Shown here: piece after piece, positions 1 to 8,513 of the stretch
Position numbering within the stretch: position 1 is the first letter of the stretch
Layout: every line of letters begins with the position of its first letter
Program-made: the position numbers and the translations under genes
The notes under the pieces: model-generated
What the model saw: only the letters and a program-made list of their open reading frames with translations
The model's database searches: none
What the model was told of the DNA's origin: nothing
Assembly (NCBI RefSeq): GCF_013044515.1
Contig: NZ_JABEPR010000009.1
Location: 1-57,319, forward strand
Reading direction: 5' to 3'
DNA from: Sphingomonas sp. ID1715
GTDB lineage: Bacteria; Pseudomonadota; Alphaproteobacteria; Sphingomonadales; Sphingomonadaceae
DNA: 57,319 nucleotides

Positions 1-182
1 TGGAACGGTCCCAACTTCGGTAACGGCTGAACCTCTCGCCGGTAGGCCATGTCCGCCTCCGGCGCCCGAACCGCCTTACGCACCACACCACGCGACAGAT
101 GCAGGTCGCGCGCTATCGCCTTGATGGCCTTCCCCGACGCGTGCTCGCGTCGGATCCTCAACACCGTCTCCAATACCAACAT
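1..182 (-). CDS. istA: IS21-family transposase IstA, N-terminal fragment
   Basis: About 60 residues of an IstA-type transposase are visible, entering from the IS end and leaving the window at base 1. The fragment starts MLVLETVLRIRRE and continues with a helix-turn-helix (KAIARDLHLSRGVVRKAVR) followed by a YRREVQPLPKLGPF-like segment. That order is the usual N-terminus of IS21 transposases, where the HTH binds the terminal repeats. The DDE catalytic domain would lie outside the window. ATG at 182 was chosen because the alignment with IstA starts there. A GTG at 203 in the same frame is possible. Confidence 0.75.
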   Translation of the reverse strand, partial: MLVLETVLRIRREHASGKAIKAIARDLHLSRGVVRKAVRAPEADMAYRREVQPLPKLGPF

Positions 183-237
183 CCCGATCTCGCCGCCTGA
201 CACACCGCCAAGCGTGCAGCCTAGACCACCGGGATGA

Positions 238-297
238 GGGGTCTTTTTTCGACGCCGATCACCCCGCTACCGGGGTCCTTTTTCCACGCCGATCCAC
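238..297. repeat. IS21 terminal repeats (two 26-base imperfect direct copies)
   Basis: Bases 238-263 and 272-297 are two copies of a GGGGTCYTTTTTNNACGCC-type sequence with three mismatches, spaced 34 bases start to start. Multiple subterminal direct repeats at the end of the element are the known binding sites of IstA in the IS21 family. Confidence 0.7.
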
Positions 298-644
298 ACC
301 TGTGTCCACACTTCGGTGATGCGGTTTGTTGCCTGTTCGCGGAAAAACGGGCAATCGGGTTGATGCTCGGGCCGATCAGTGCTCGTAAGACGCCGCAGGT
401 AGTAGGTTTCAGCTTCCGAGAGGAAGGCGGGAGTCAGGATGGGCGGCGGTTCACCTGGCGGCAAGCAGTCACAGGCGATCCACTTTTCGCCGATGCGCGC
501 TTGCTGGACGAGCATGATCCCCGCTTCTTCATCGGCCCGGGCACCTTGGCCGATGTACCAGCGAACCAGGGCATTCCGAACGGCCTCTGGAAGAGGAATT
601 CGGCCCTTTCCGCAGCCATTGCTGTATCGCGCGATCAGCCACAT
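267..644 (-). pseudogene. Hypothetical protein with a Cys/His zinc-like site, 3' end replaced by IS21
   Basis: The frame starts MWLIARYSNGCGKGRI and encodes a C-x-C motif (ACDCLPPGEPP) followed about 40 residues later by H-x(3)-DCPFFREQ, which together resemble a small zinc-binding site. The native reading frame is lost at base 299. The last roughly ten codons (VWIGVEKGPR) are the inner end of the IS21 element read through. The original C-terminus is therefore missing. I do not recognise the family. Its position just upstream of the VirB1-like gene and divergent from it suggests that it belonged to the conjugative backbone. Confidence 0.55.
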
Positions 645-754
645 TTCGCTCTCGCAAGAGCTGTGCGGCCGGCCGTCAGAGTGTCTCGGGGCGGATTGAC
701 AAGATGGACTCGGCTGGCGTCCATTTTCCTCGGTTCAAGAATGGGGAGGTCGTC

Positions 755-1720
755 ATGCGTGCTTTTTTCTTGGGTGTCGCCACCGTCGGCCTGATCTGTT
801 CCGTCGAAGCGCCCGCCGTCTCGAGGCCTGAACACGCGGTCCGAAGCGTCCAGCTCATCGCGATGGGCGCCCCGGTGAAGCAAGACGTCGCGGCGCCGGC
901 TGCGCCAGTTCGGGATCTGCCAGATGCGACACTGTTGCCGCCGGTTGGGGACTTTCGGGTGCATGACCTCAGTCGGCAATGGGTGGAATTCCAGATGGCG
1001 AACAATTTCATGGACACAAATCCCCGGTCGGCGCCTGCCGATGCCGAAGATCCGTTCGCCCATGTGGGCGTCGCGCAGTTGGGCGCGATGGCGGTCGAAG
1101 CACAGCTCCCGCCTGCATCCAGCGTGCCTGTCCCGCTCTGGATGCGAGGCGGCGCCATGTTCGCGTCGGCGGCTTATCATTATGTGCCTGGCTGCTCTTC
1201 GCCGGGTTACCGGCCGACCGGATTTCTGACGTCCGATGCCGAGATGCGCCGGGCTAGTTACTACGACATGATGAGCAACATCGCATGCCAATATGGCATT
1301 CCGGTTGGCCTGTTCGATGCCATGATCATCCGGGAAAGCCGGTATCGGCCCGACGCTTTCTCGCGCAAGAACGCATTCGGGCTCACACAGTTGATGCCCG
1401 ACACGGCAGTTGCACTGGGCGTCAACCGTTACAGCATCAATGAGAACCTGCGCGGGGGCGCGAAATATCTGCGCCAGCAGCTCGACCGTTTCGGCCACTA
1501 TCATCTCGCGCTCGCCGCCTACAATGCAGGACCGGGGCGGATTCGGAATGGCCTGGTCCCGCAGATCCCTGAAACGCAAGCCTATGTGGACAATGTTCTG
1601 CTCAACTGGTCGCGATTGAGCGGGATCGGGCGCCAGGCGACAATCATTTCGACGACAGCCGGCCCTAACACGCAGCTGCGCCCAACAATCGGAAGGAAGG
1701 CGTCCGTCTCGACATTCTAG
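755..1720 (+). CDS. VirB1-like lytic transglycosylase
   Basis: A 321-residue secreted protein with a signal peptide (MRAFFLGVATVGLICSV) and a C-terminal SLT/lysozyme-like domain. The domain shows the family signature: catalytic Glu in IIRESRYRPDAFS, then GLTQLMPDTA and LALAAYNAGPGRI. Such enzymes cut peptidoglycan in the periplasm so that the mating channel can cross the cell wall. The ATG at 755 was chosen over the upstream ATG at 704 because it has a GGGGAGGT ribosome-binding site and begins the signal peptide. It lies upstream of the pilin gene but is separated from the tra operon by two minus-strand genes, so it may be expressed on its own. Confidence 0.85.
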   Translation: MRAFFLGVATVGLICSVEAPAVSRPEHAVRSVQLIAMGAPVKQDVAAPAAPVRDLPDATLLPPVGDFRVHDLSRQWVEFQMANNFMDTNPRSAPADAEDPFAHVGVAQLGAMAVEAQLPPASSVPVPLWMRGGAMFASAAYHYVPGCSSPGYRPTGFLTSDAEMRRASYYDMMSNIACQYGIPVGLFDAMIIRESRYRPDAFSRKNAFGLTQLMPDTAVALGVNRYSINENLRGGAKYLRQQLDRFGHYHLALAAYNAGPGRIRNGLVPQIPETQAYVDNVLLNWSRLSGIGRQATIISTTAGPNTQLRPTIGRKASVSTF

Positions 1721-1758
1721 CCGCATGGTTTGCTGATCCATGTCCACGAACAGTTCGG

Positions 1759-2253
1759 CTAGAGGTCGAAATCGTCGCCATGGGTGAGGCGATTTCTGCG
1801 CTCATGAATAGCTTGGACCTCCTCGGTCACCTTCTTGATCAATGCGTTTTGGAGCGACGGGCTCCAGGCCAGCCTGATCTCGGTTCCATCGAAGCCACCC
1901 AATTCCTCGAGCACATCAATCATTCGCTCAGGCGCGCGCACGCATATGTCGCAGAGCATGAAGACAGCCGTCGAATAACATTTCTGATAATATTCATCGA
2001 GACCTTTGAAGGTTTTCAGGCACACATATGCGTGCACTAGATTCATGCCGAGCGCGTGCAATATTGTTTCAAATTCAGGAAGCGTCATGGTGACGCGTTT
2101 TTCGGGCTTGCTGTGCAGCAAAACGCCCAGCCTCGATTTGCTGATACCGGTCAGGTGGGCGAGTTTGCGTTGAGTTGCTTTCTTGCAAGCCATCGCCCGC
2201 AGGATCAGAGGCACATAGTCCCTCTGCAGCTCGTCGCCTTGGGCGAGCTCCAC
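1759..2253 (-). CDS. Helix-turn-helix transcriptional regulator (XRE-like)
   Basis: A 164-residue protein whose residues 17-70 look like a Cro/C1-type HTH: ACKKATQRKLAHLTGISKS is followed by RLGVLLHSKPEK. The remaining helical part has no family I can name. It is transcribed away from the tra operon, between the transglycosylase and the pilin gene, a position where transfer regulators are often found. A role in controlling tra expression is inference. No truncation or frameshift was seen. Confidence 0.6.
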   Translation of the reverse strand: MELAQGDELQRDYVPLILRAMACKKATQRKLAHLTGISKSRLGVLLHSKPEKRVTMTLPEFETILHALGMNLVHAYVCLKTFKGLDEYYQKCYSTAVFMLCDICVRAPERMIDVLEELGGFDGTEIRLAWSPSLQNALIKKVTEEVQAIHERRNRLTHGDDFDL

Positions 2254-2404
2254 AACTTACGCCCCTAACTTGGCAAGAGATGTCATATCGATCCCCCAAT
2301 GCCGTTCGGATGGGGAAGACAATCATAGCAGAAAAGCCAATGCAAGCGTGGTTTCGACCAGATTTGTCCGAACCGAAAGGCTAACGCATTGGTGACCGCG
2401 CTTG

Positions 2405-2872
2405 TTAGTGCCGGGACCCCTTGAATGGGCCGGTCTCGCGAGGTTGATCGAACTCGTCCAACTGGAGCTTGGAAATCACGCGAGCTGCCCGCTGCTCGAC
2501 TATATAGTTGAATAAAAGGGCAGAAAGAGCGTCCCCAACAGAAATGTTGGTTTCGAGTCTTGTTTCGAGCAATTCTTTTATTCTCTCAAGATTTTTGGCA
2601 CTCGTCTCCGTAATCTCTAAATGGATCTGAATGCTTCCGCCTGTAGGGACAGCCACCAGATGGCGCTTTAGGTTCTCCGCATCCTCATCATCTATCTTTT
2701 CTATTCCTGGAACGCGGCTGTTCACGAGATTTTCGAGCGTCTGATAGCACTTAGTACTATTAGAATGAAGGCGAAGGCTCTCAGTCGTGAGATGAAAGAA
2801 GCGTTCGGAGATATCCAGTGTAAAGTCTCGTGAGTCAGCGCCCATAGTGCCCACGTCCTGAACTGCCCTCAT
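2405..2872 (-). CDS. Hypothetical protein upstream of the pilin gene
   Basis: A 155-residue soluble protein that I do not recognise. Its middle (about residues 80-130) reads as a beta strand followed by two helices (IQIHLEITETSAKNLERIKE), reminiscent of a DNA-binding ribbon-helix-helix fold, but this is weak. An alternative start is the ATG at 2845 (MGADSRDF), since neither start has a convincing ribosome-binding site. It diverges from traA across a 342-base gap that contains inverted repeats, so it could be a transfer regulator. Codon use matches the neighbours less well, with more AT-rich codons than the tra genes. Confidence 0.5.
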   Translation of the reverse strand: MRAVQDVGTMGADSRDFTLDISERFFHLTTESLRLHSNSTKCYQTLENLVNSRVPGIEKIDDEDAENLKRHLVAVPTGGSIQIHLEITETSAKNLERIKELLETRLETNISVGDALSALLFNYIVEQRAARVISKLQLDEFDQPRETGPFKGSRH

Positions 2873-3214
2873 CCATTAGAGCCCGATCGATGGTCGGTTG
2901 CCTTGCCGGGATTATGAACAGGCAATGGTTAATATCTGACGAGTCTTGCGCCGCGAATCTACCGCGAATGAAGCCTGTCCGCAATTGCAGGGCATAACGC
3001 CCCGTCAACCCGGCCAATTTGCCCCATATGACGGGGCAGGATGCCCTGATCACCGGGACACGGTGCCCCATTTTCATCACCGACATCGAACATGATCGAA
3101 AATTTTCCCGATTCGGGAGGGGGCTGATCCCATACGTCGTTGCGGTGCGGCGATGTGATTGGCCAGCTTTGTTTGGGCGCGGTTCCGTCGCGTCTCCAAT
3201 CGAAGGAAATCCAC
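2873..3214. promoter_or_regulatory. Divergent intergenic region upstream of traA with nested inverted repeats
   Basis: This 342-base gap has no credible gene. It carries a perfect 9-base inverted repeat, GCCCCGTCA at 2999-3007 and TGACGGGGC at 3029-3037, and a shorter GCCCC/GGGGC hairpin nested at 3021-3037. It must hold the tra operon promoter, but no clear -35/-10 pair could be assigned. A regulator-binding site for one of the two adjacent minus-strand genes is the simplest reading. A second oriT is less likely because the relaxase lies 35 kb away. Confidence 0.45.
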
Positions 3215-3535
3215 ATGCAGTCTGTCCTCCAAAAGAGCGGACACGCGGAGCTGGCGATCCTCGCCCTCGCCGTACTCCTGTTCGCTTTTCTCTTCTTCGC
3301 CGGTCCCGCCTTCGCCGGCGCCGACACGACGTTCAACACCGCGCTCACTAAGTTCACCGACTTCCTCGAGGGATCCGGCGGCAAGATCATCACGGTGCTC
3401 AGCCTCGCCGGCGGCGTGGTCGCCCTCGCTTCGGGTCGCTTCTCGATGGGGCAGATCGCGATCCCGGTCGGCGTCGGCGTCGGTGCCGGAACCGGCGTGC
3501 CGATCGTCACGTCCACCGTGACCGCGACGATCTGA
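3215..3535 (+). CDS. traA: F-type pilin precursor TraA
   Basis: The 106-residue precursor has a long hydrophobic leader ending AGPAFA-GA near residue 34, giving a mature protein of about 72 residues, the size of F pilin. The mature part has two hydrophobic segments (IITVLSLAGGVVALAS and IAIPVGVGVGAGTGVPIV) separated by a short polar turn, as in TraA. The start at 3215 is preceded by AAGGA at 3203-3207. It is the first gene of the long tra operon and would be the subunit of the conjugative pilus held in the inner membrane before assembly. The family is recognised by architecture and context rather than by a unique motif. Confidence 0.85.
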   Translation: MQSVLQKSGHAELAILALAVLLFAFLFFAGPAFAGADTTFNTALTKFTDFLEGSGGKIITVLSLAGGVVALASGRFSMGQIAIPVGVGVGAGTGVPIVTSTVTATI

Positions 3536-3594
3536 ACCGATCCCAGGCCTGTGCGGAGTAGCAGCTCCGCCCAGGTCCAGGAGGGGGTGGTGCA

Positions 3595-3885
3595 ATGGCC
3601 GCAGACAAGTACGTCATTCCAACTCATCTCGACGATCCCGAGCTGATCGGGCTGTGGACGCTGGATGAGTTCCTGGCGATGGTTATCCCATTCGTCTGGG
3701 GGATCCTGTCTCAGCACATCCTTATCGGCATGCTTCTTTCGGGGGCGGGCTGGTGGGGTCTCAGAAAAGCTAAGGCAGGCCGGGCGACGTCCTGGCTGCT
3801 TCACCTGGCCTATTGGCATCTTCCGGCCGGCTTCACCGGCCTGAGAGCCACGCCACCCTCATATCTTCGACTGATGGCGGGGTGA
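3595..3885 (+). CDS. traL: Pilus assembly protein TraL
   Basis: A 96-residue inner membrane protein with the TraL pattern. A soluble start (YVIPTHLDDPELIGLWTLDE) is followed by two membrane segments around residues 25-62 and a basic stretch (GLRKAKAGRA). TraL and its VirB3 relatives act with the ATPase at the inner membrane base of the secretion channel. A strong AGGAGG lies just before the ATG. The traE start follows the stop by one base. Bases 3748-3767 are repeated exactly in the noncoding gap near the relaxosome genes (see findings). Confidence 0.88.
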   Translation: MAADKYVIPTHLDDPELIGLWTLDEFLAMVIPFVWGILSQHILIGMLLSGAGWWGLRKAKAGRATSWLLHLAYWHLPAGFTGLRATPPSYLRLMAG

Positions 3886-3886
3886 T

Positions 3887-4468
3887 ATGGAACTTTCCTA
3901 CAGCCATACGAACAGCCAGCGGATCCTGCGCCAGCGCAACATTCTGGCCGTCGCCGCGGTGGCGCTCGCCGTGATCACCCTGCTGCTCTGCACGGTCAGC
4001 CTGTCGCGCGACCGCGAGGTGGTGCTGCAACCAGTGCTGCGTTCTCCGCTGACGGTCAGCTCTGCCGGCGTCAGCCGCGAATATCTGGAGATGATCACGC
4101 GCGACACGGTCGTGCTGACGCTCGATCGCAGCCCGCAGAACCTCGAATACTGGATGAATGCGGTGCTCGACATTGCGAGCCCGCGCACGCAGGGCAAGAT
4201 CAAGGCCGACCTGCTCAAGATCGTCAGCGAGCAGCGCGGCTCCTCGATCTCGCAGTTCTTCACCATCCAGAAGATGGAGATCGACACCAGGAACCTCCGC
4301 TCGGAGGTGACCGGCGAACTGCACACGATCGTCGGCAACAAGGTCATCTCCAGCGAGAACCGCACCTTCCGCTACGACTGGGAATATTCCGGCCTGTCGC
4401 TGAAGCTGGTGGGCTTCGGGATGGTGAAGACCGGCTCCGCGAAAGACCAACAGGGGAGCTCATCATGA
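3887..4468 (+). CDS. traE: Type IV secretion inner membrane protein TraE (VirB5/8-like)
   Basis: At 193 residues this is close to F TraE (188). It has a short cytoplasmic N-terminus (MELSYSHTNSQRILRQRN), one transmembrane helix at about residues 19-40 and a periplasmic domain including YLEMITRDTVVLTLDRSP and FRYDWEYSGLSLKLVGF. TraE proteins bridge the inner membrane complex to the outer core. The stop overlaps the traK start, indicating translational coupling. Confidence 0.9.
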   Translation: MELSYSHTNSQRILRQRNILAVAAVALAVITLLLCTVSLSRDREVVLQPVLRSPLTVSSAGVSREYLEMITRDTVVLTLDRSPQNLEYWMNAVLDIASPRTQGKIKADLLKIVSEQRGSSISQFFTIQKMEIDTRNLRSEVTGELHTIVGNKVISSENRTFRYDWEYSGLSLKLVGFGMVKTGSAKDQQGSSS

Positions 4469-5301
4469 TGCCGGTCTATGCTATCGGGAGTGCCGCGCTC
4501 GGCACTGCCTTCCTCTCGCGCGTGACTTGCCACGCGAGCCGCTTCATCGGCGCAAGCCTCGTCGCCCTGGCGGTCTTCCTCATCGCCGAGCCGGCCTTCG
4601 CCGATCAGACGATCATGGCGAGCGACAGCGCGCAGGTTGATTGCACCGCGTCGGCCAAGGATCTGACCCGCATCAGCCTCGTCGAGGACGAGTTCGCGAG
4701 CGTGTCGAAGATCTCGACCGGCAATCCGCAGGACGACTTCTCGGTCGTCAACGAGCCGGTCCGCGGTGACATCTACCTGTCTGTGCCAGACGGGTTTGGC
4801 CGACCCGCGCTTTCCTTCTTCGCGACCAGCAAGCGCGGCTACGTCTACAAGTTCGTGTGCCGGATCAGCGGGGACCAGGCCGCCCAGGTCTTTGTTTCGA
4901 ACCCTGCGATCGCCAACGAAAAGGCGGCCGAGAATGGTCCCGCCAATCAGCTGGGACCCCAGGATGCCGCCGTCGAGCTTGTCCAGGCCATGTATTCGAA
5001 TGCCGTCGCCGATGGCTACGAGATGCGCCAGCGCACCCTGCGCCCCGTCTATGTTGGCACTCTCAAGGTCCAGATGATCGCCGAATATCGGGGTTCCGAG
5101 CTGACCGGCCGGGTGCTTCGGATCGAGAACAAGGGTGACCAGAGCGTCGAGCTTACCACAAGCATGGTCGCTCCTTCGAGCGCGCTCGCCGTCTCGATCG
5201 CCGACACCAAGCTCGCACCGGGCAAGGTCACCACGGCCTACCTCGTCTCGCAAAATGGTCCGAGCCCCTTGGCTGGCCAAAATACTCCTACGGGAAGGTG
5301 A
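4465..5301 (+). CDS. traK: Type IV secretion outer-core protein TraK (VirB9-like)
   Basis: A 278-residue secreted protein with a signal region ending AEPAFA near residue 47, followed by a beta-rich domain (ISTGNPQDDFSVVNEPVRGD) as in TraK/VirB9 secretins. TraK forms the outer membrane ring with TraV and TraB. The ATG at 4465 overlaps the traE stop by four bases. A slightly later ATG would shorten an unusually long leader. The position between traE and traB matches the F operon exactly. Confidence 0.88.
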   Translation: MMPVYAIGSAALGTAFLSRVTCHASRFIGASLVALAVFLIAEPAFADQTIMASDSAQVDCTASAKDLTRISLVEDEFASVSKISTGNPQDDFSVVNEPVRGDIYLSVPDGFGRPALSFFATSKRGYVYKFVCRISGDQAAQVFVSNPAIANEKAAENGPANQLGPQDAAVELVQAMYSNAVADGYEMRQRTLRPVYVGTLKVQMIAEYRGSELTGRVLRIENKGDQSVELTTSMVAPSSALAVSIADTKLAPGKVTTAYLVSQNGPSPLAGQNTPTGR

Positions 5302-5305
5302 GGAT

Positions 5306-6643
5306 ATGGCTCTTTCCGATTTCCTGAAGCGCAGTCGCCGTCCTCTCGACGGCGGCAGCGAGGGCGGCACCGAAGAGGGAGTTTCCCCGCTGTCGGGCGA
5401 TCTCGGTGCCAATGACGCAGTCCGCCGCCGCCAGCGTCTGCTCCTCGCCGGCGTCGCGGGCGTGGGCCTGGTCCTTTCGTCCTTCTGGATCTTCGGCGGC
5501 GACGGCGACAAATCGAAGGAGACCGACGACGGCGTCAGCGAGGTCGACGTCTCCACCAAGGATCTCGTCAACCGCAACCTCTCCCAGCAGGAATGGATGG
5601 CGCTTTCGGAGAACCGCTTTCAGTCGACAGAAAACCAACTCAAGTCGATCGACGGGCAGAATAGCCGGCTCGAGGCGCTGACCGCGCAGGTCGAGGCGCT
5701 GAAGGGCCAGAATCAGGCGATGCAGGCCGATGGCCAGCGGGTCCTGTCCGCCTACCAGGCCGAAAACGAGCAACTTCGCCGGCAGGTCGCTGATCGCCGG
5801 ACTGCCGCAGCACCGGCGCCCGGCCCGGCCGCAATGTACGGGCCCTATGGTCCGCAGGCCTATCAGCGACCGGGCGCGCAGGGCGGAACGCAAGCGGCGG
5901 CTCCGATCGCTTCGGCCGCGGAAGTGAAGCTCGTCAACTTCACGACGACGGATAGCGGCAACGCCTCCCGCATTGCCAAGGGCAACACGGTCTATACCGA
6001 CAGCGTCAACTATCTGCCGCCCAACAGCTTCGCGCGTGCGAAGGTGATCGTGGGCGTGGATGCGAGCGCGGGGGTCAACAGCCAGAGCGATCCCTTGCCC
6101 GTCGTGCTGCGTGTGACGGGTCCGGCGCGCTCGGTCTACCAGAACGGCCGCCTGCTCACGACCAAGATAGAGGGCTGCCTCATCAACGGCGCGGCGCGCG
6201 GCGACCTCTCGAGCGAGAAGGTCTACGTCAAGCTTCAGAAGATGACCTGCCCGCAGCCCGGCGGCCGCTACGCGGTCTCCGAGGTCAAGGGCTTCATCGC
6301 CTTCGGGGGTAAGACGGGCGTGCGTGGCCGGGTGGTGTCCCGCGAAGGCTCGCTCGTGACCCAGGCCTTCCTGGCGGGCCTTGCTGGCGGCTTCGGCCGT
6401 GGCTTCTCGGCGAATGCCAACTCGGTCTTCCAGGGCACCAACATCACGACCAACGGCCAGCGCCAGAAGCTCTCGACGGGCGACATCCTCGAGGGCGGTT
6501 TCGGCGAGGGCGTCGCCCAGACTGGCGACATGGTCTCCAAATATCTGATCGAACGCGCCGAGCAATACCAGCCCGTGATTGAGATGCCGACCGGCATCGA
6601 TGTTGAGATTGTCTTCCTGGAGGGTGTCTATGTTCGCAATTGA
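5306..6643 (+). CDS. traB: Type IV secretion scaffold protein TraB (VirB10-like)
   Basis: 445 residues (F TraB is 475). A cytoplasmic N-terminus precedes one transmembrane helix at about residues 42-60 (LLLAGVAGVGLVLSSFWIF), then a coiled-coil and Gln-rich segment, a Pro/Ala linker and the conserved VirB10-like beta barrel with RVTGPARSVYQNGRLL and the motif around GCLINGAARGDLSSEKVY. The protein spans both membranes and transmits energy to the outer core. ATG at 5306 follows AAGGTGAGG. The upstream in-frame extension overlaps traK and was rejected. The last 14 bases overlap the next gene. Confidence 0.92.
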   Translation: MALSDFLKRSRRPLDGGSEGGTEEGVSPLSGDLGANDAVRRRQRLLLAGVAGVGLVLSSFWIFGGDGDKSKETDDGVSEVDVSTKDLVNRNLSQQEWMALSENRFQSTENQLKSIDGQNSRLEALTAQVEALKGQNQAMQADGQRVLSAYQAENEQLRRQVADRRTAAAPAPGPAAMYGPYGPQAYQRPGAQGGTQAAAPIASAAEVKLVNFTTTDSGNASRIAKGNTVYTDSVNYLPPNSFARAKVIVGVDASAGVNSQSDPLPVVLRVTGPARSVYQNGRLLTTKIEGCLINGAARGDLSSEKVYVKLQKMTCPQPGGRYAVSEVKGFIAFGGKTGVRGRVVSREGSLVTQAFLAGLAGGFGRGFSANANSVFQGTNITTNGQRQKLSTGDILEGGFGEGVAQTGDMVSKYLIERAEQYQPVIEMPTGIDVEIVFLEGVYVRN

Positions 6644-7505
6644 TCGTCTGCGCGCGCTGGGCCGCCCGTCGCGCCTCGTCCTCACCACGCTCCTCGGGCT
6701 GAGCGTCGCCGGCATCGCGCTCGCGGCCGACACGAACAGCCCGGAAGACCGGGTCCGGTTGCTCCTAAAGACGCGGCTGCCCAAGACACCGGTCACCGCT
6801 ATCGATTGCGGCAAGATCAGCGGCCTTTGCGAGATTACCGCGGGCGCCAACCTGTTCTACGTCGATACGGGCGCGCGTTTCCTCGTCATCGGCCGCGTCT
6901 ATGACATGCAGACCCGGCAGGACATCACGGCCGCCCGTCTGCTCGAGATGAACCCCGACATGCTCGTCGGCGCAGCCGCGAAGGCCAATGCGGCGGCAAA
7001 TGCGGGCGGCGAAGACGATACTTCACAGCTCGCTGCGGCAACGCCGGGCCGGGTGGAGAAGCCAGTCCGCCCTGCGACGCCGCAGAAGCTCTCGCTCGCC
7101 GAGCTGCCCCGAGACGGTGCGATCGTCTGGGGCAATCCTTCGGGCCAGACGATCACGGTCTTCACCGATTTCCGCTGTGGCTATTGCCGGGCGCTCACCA
7201 GTGTCCTGAAGGACATGAACGTGCGGGTCGTCGAACGGCCGATCTCGGTGCTCGGAAGCCGCGATGTCGCCGACCGCGTCTACTGCGCCAGGAACCGGGA
7301 GGCCGCGCTGCATGCAGCCTATGCCGGAGAGGAAATCAAGGCAGGACCTTCCTGCAACACCTCGGGGCTCGATGCGAACGAGGCCTTCGCCCACCGCCAT
7401 GGTCTCAGCGGCACGCCGGTCATCGTGCGCGGCGACGGTGCGGTGATCGAGGGCTACCGGCCGCGCGCCTTCCTCGAGAATTGGCTCAAGGGAGGCCAGT
7501 CGTGA
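6630..7505 (+). CDS. dsbC: DsbC-like periplasmic thiol:disulfide isomerase
   Basis: A 291-residue protein with a signal peptide (LTTLLGLSVAGIALAAD), an N-terminal domain with a Cys pair (DCGKISGLCEI), an Ala-rich linker and a thioredoxin fold with active site FRCGYCRAL and a cis-Pro loop SGTPVIV. This is the DsbC/DsbG architecture. It would rearrange disulphides in Cys-rich transfer proteins such as TraN, TraU and TraH in the periplasm. The start at 6630 overlaps the traB end by 14 bases. The stop overlaps the GTG of traV. Confidence 0.85.
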   Translation: MFAIDRLRALGRPSRLVLTTLLGLSVAGIALAADTNSPEDRVRLLLKTRLPKTPVTAIDCGKISGLCEITAGANLFYVDTGARFLVIGRVYDMQTRQDITAARLLEMNPDMLVGAAAKANAAANAGGEDDTSQLAAATPGRVEKPVRPATPQKLSLAELPRDGAIVWGNPSGQTITVFTDFRCGYCRALTSVLKDMNVRVVERPISVLGSRDVADRVYCARNREAALHAAYAGEEIKAGPSCNTSGLDANEAFAHRHGLSGTPVIVRGDGAVIEGYRPRAFLENWLKGGQS

Positions 7506-8512
7506 TCCGGCGGTCCTTGGTTGGGCATGGCGGCGGCCGCCGTCGTCTGTGGCTGCCGGGTGTGCTCGGGTTGACCAGTCTCCTGGCGCTCAATGGCTGC
7601 GCCAGTTTCGGCGGCAATGTGCGCGGCAGCTTTTCCTGCGCGGCGCCCGACGGCATCTGCGCGCCGAGTTCGACGATCGACGACAGGGCGCTTGCGCTCA
7701 TCTCGGCGGACCCTTCGGACGGCGATGCTCTGCCCACCGGCAATATGCGGCAGCCGATGCGCGGGAAAACCAATCGCGTGGCGATGGGCCAATCCGCGCG
7801 CCTTGCCTCGACCGATGCCGGACGCAGCCAAGAGAAGGTGCTGCGGATCGTCTTTCAGCCCTATATCGACGAGCGTGGCCGGCTCCACGAGGCCAGTGCG
7901 GTCCATGCGGTCGTCGCGAGCGGGGAATGGCGGCAGCAGGCTCTGATGCAGGCGTCCATGCCGGCGCGGGCGTCGGCGGTGGCACCAGACATCCAGGAAT
8001 CGCTTGGTGATGCGGTCGACCGCATCGATCCGCCGCTGACAGGCTTCGCCGACAGCGATCCGAACGGACCGGACCCGGCGGCCGTTGCGGCTGCCCGGGC
8101 GCGCAAGCCTGATCCGGCCCCCGATCCGGTCAGTGCGATCAAAGCGGATGTCAGGGCGCGTCTCGCTCCCAGGGCGCCAGCGACATCCGGTTCGGGAACG
8201 GCGGCGGCTTTGAGCCATACTCCGCCGGCTGCCGCTTCGACGGTGCCTCATCCCCCCTCTGATGCACCGGCGAGCGGCAGTCCCGAAGCCAAGGCGGCCT
8301 CGGCACCCGCTCCGCAGCCTATGAGCGCGACCGGCGCGGCGGCGGTCGCGCGCGTGAAGGCCGATCCCCACTATCAGGAGGTCGCCAATGGCGCGGCTAA
8401 GGATGCCCGGGATGCCGGCGTTGCGCAGACCGGAGCGGCAGCCGCGCCGGCGGCGATCGGCGCGACGGTGAAGGCCGCGAACTTCCCTGCTGCCGTGCCG
8501 GAGGACAAGTGA
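7502..8512 (+). CDS. traV: Outer membrane lipoprotein TraV
   Basis: A 336-residue lipoprotein with a basic N-terminus, a hydrophobic signal and the lipobox LLALNGC. A Cys pair follows (SFSCAAPDGICAPSS), typical of TraV. The second half is a long Ala/Pro-rich, probably disordered tail, which makes the protein about twice the length of F TraV (171). TraV anchors the TraK/TraB ring in the outer membrane. The GTG start at 7502 overlaps the preceding stop as GTGA. The frame is open further upstream but that part is antisense-like shadow of the dsbC-like gene. Confidence 0.82.
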   Translation: MIRRSLVGHGGGRRRLWLPGVLGLTSLLALNGCASFGGNVRGSFSCAAPDGICAPSSTIDDRALALISADPSDGDALPTGNMRQPMRGKTNRVAMGQSARLASTDAGRSQEKVLRIVFQPYIDERGRLHEASAVHAVVASGEWRQQALMQASMPARASAVAPDIQESLGDAVDRIDPPLTGFADSDPNGPDPAAVAAARARKPDPAPDPVSAIKADVRARLAPRAPATSGSGTAAALSHTPPAAASTVPHPPSDAPASGSPEAKAASAPAPQPMSATGAAAVARVKADPHYQEVANGAAKDARDAGVAQTGAAAAPAAIGATVKAANFPAAVPEDK

Positions 8513-8513
8513 G

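Larger units (their letters stand above)
1..298 (-). mobile_element. IS21-family insertion sequence, left end (partial, runs off window)
   Basis: The first 298 bases are one end of an IS21-type element. It contains the start of an IstA-like transposase on the minus strand and, outside it, two imperfect direct repeats typical of IS21 termini. Read on the minus strand the element begins TGTGGATCGGCG at base 298. The rest of the element, including istB, lies left of the window. The insertion interrupts the gene at 299-644. The target-site duplication cannot be checked because the other end is not present. Confidence 0.75.

Noticed and set aside
2999-3037. Second oriT upstream of traA
   Set aside because: Relaxase and accessory gene lie at 37.6-43.3 kb next to a better candidate. 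A regulatory site is simpler.
5288-6850. 520-codon open frame on the minus strand
   Set aside because: Antisense of traB and of the DsbC-like gene start. It has no ribosome-binding site and no domain.
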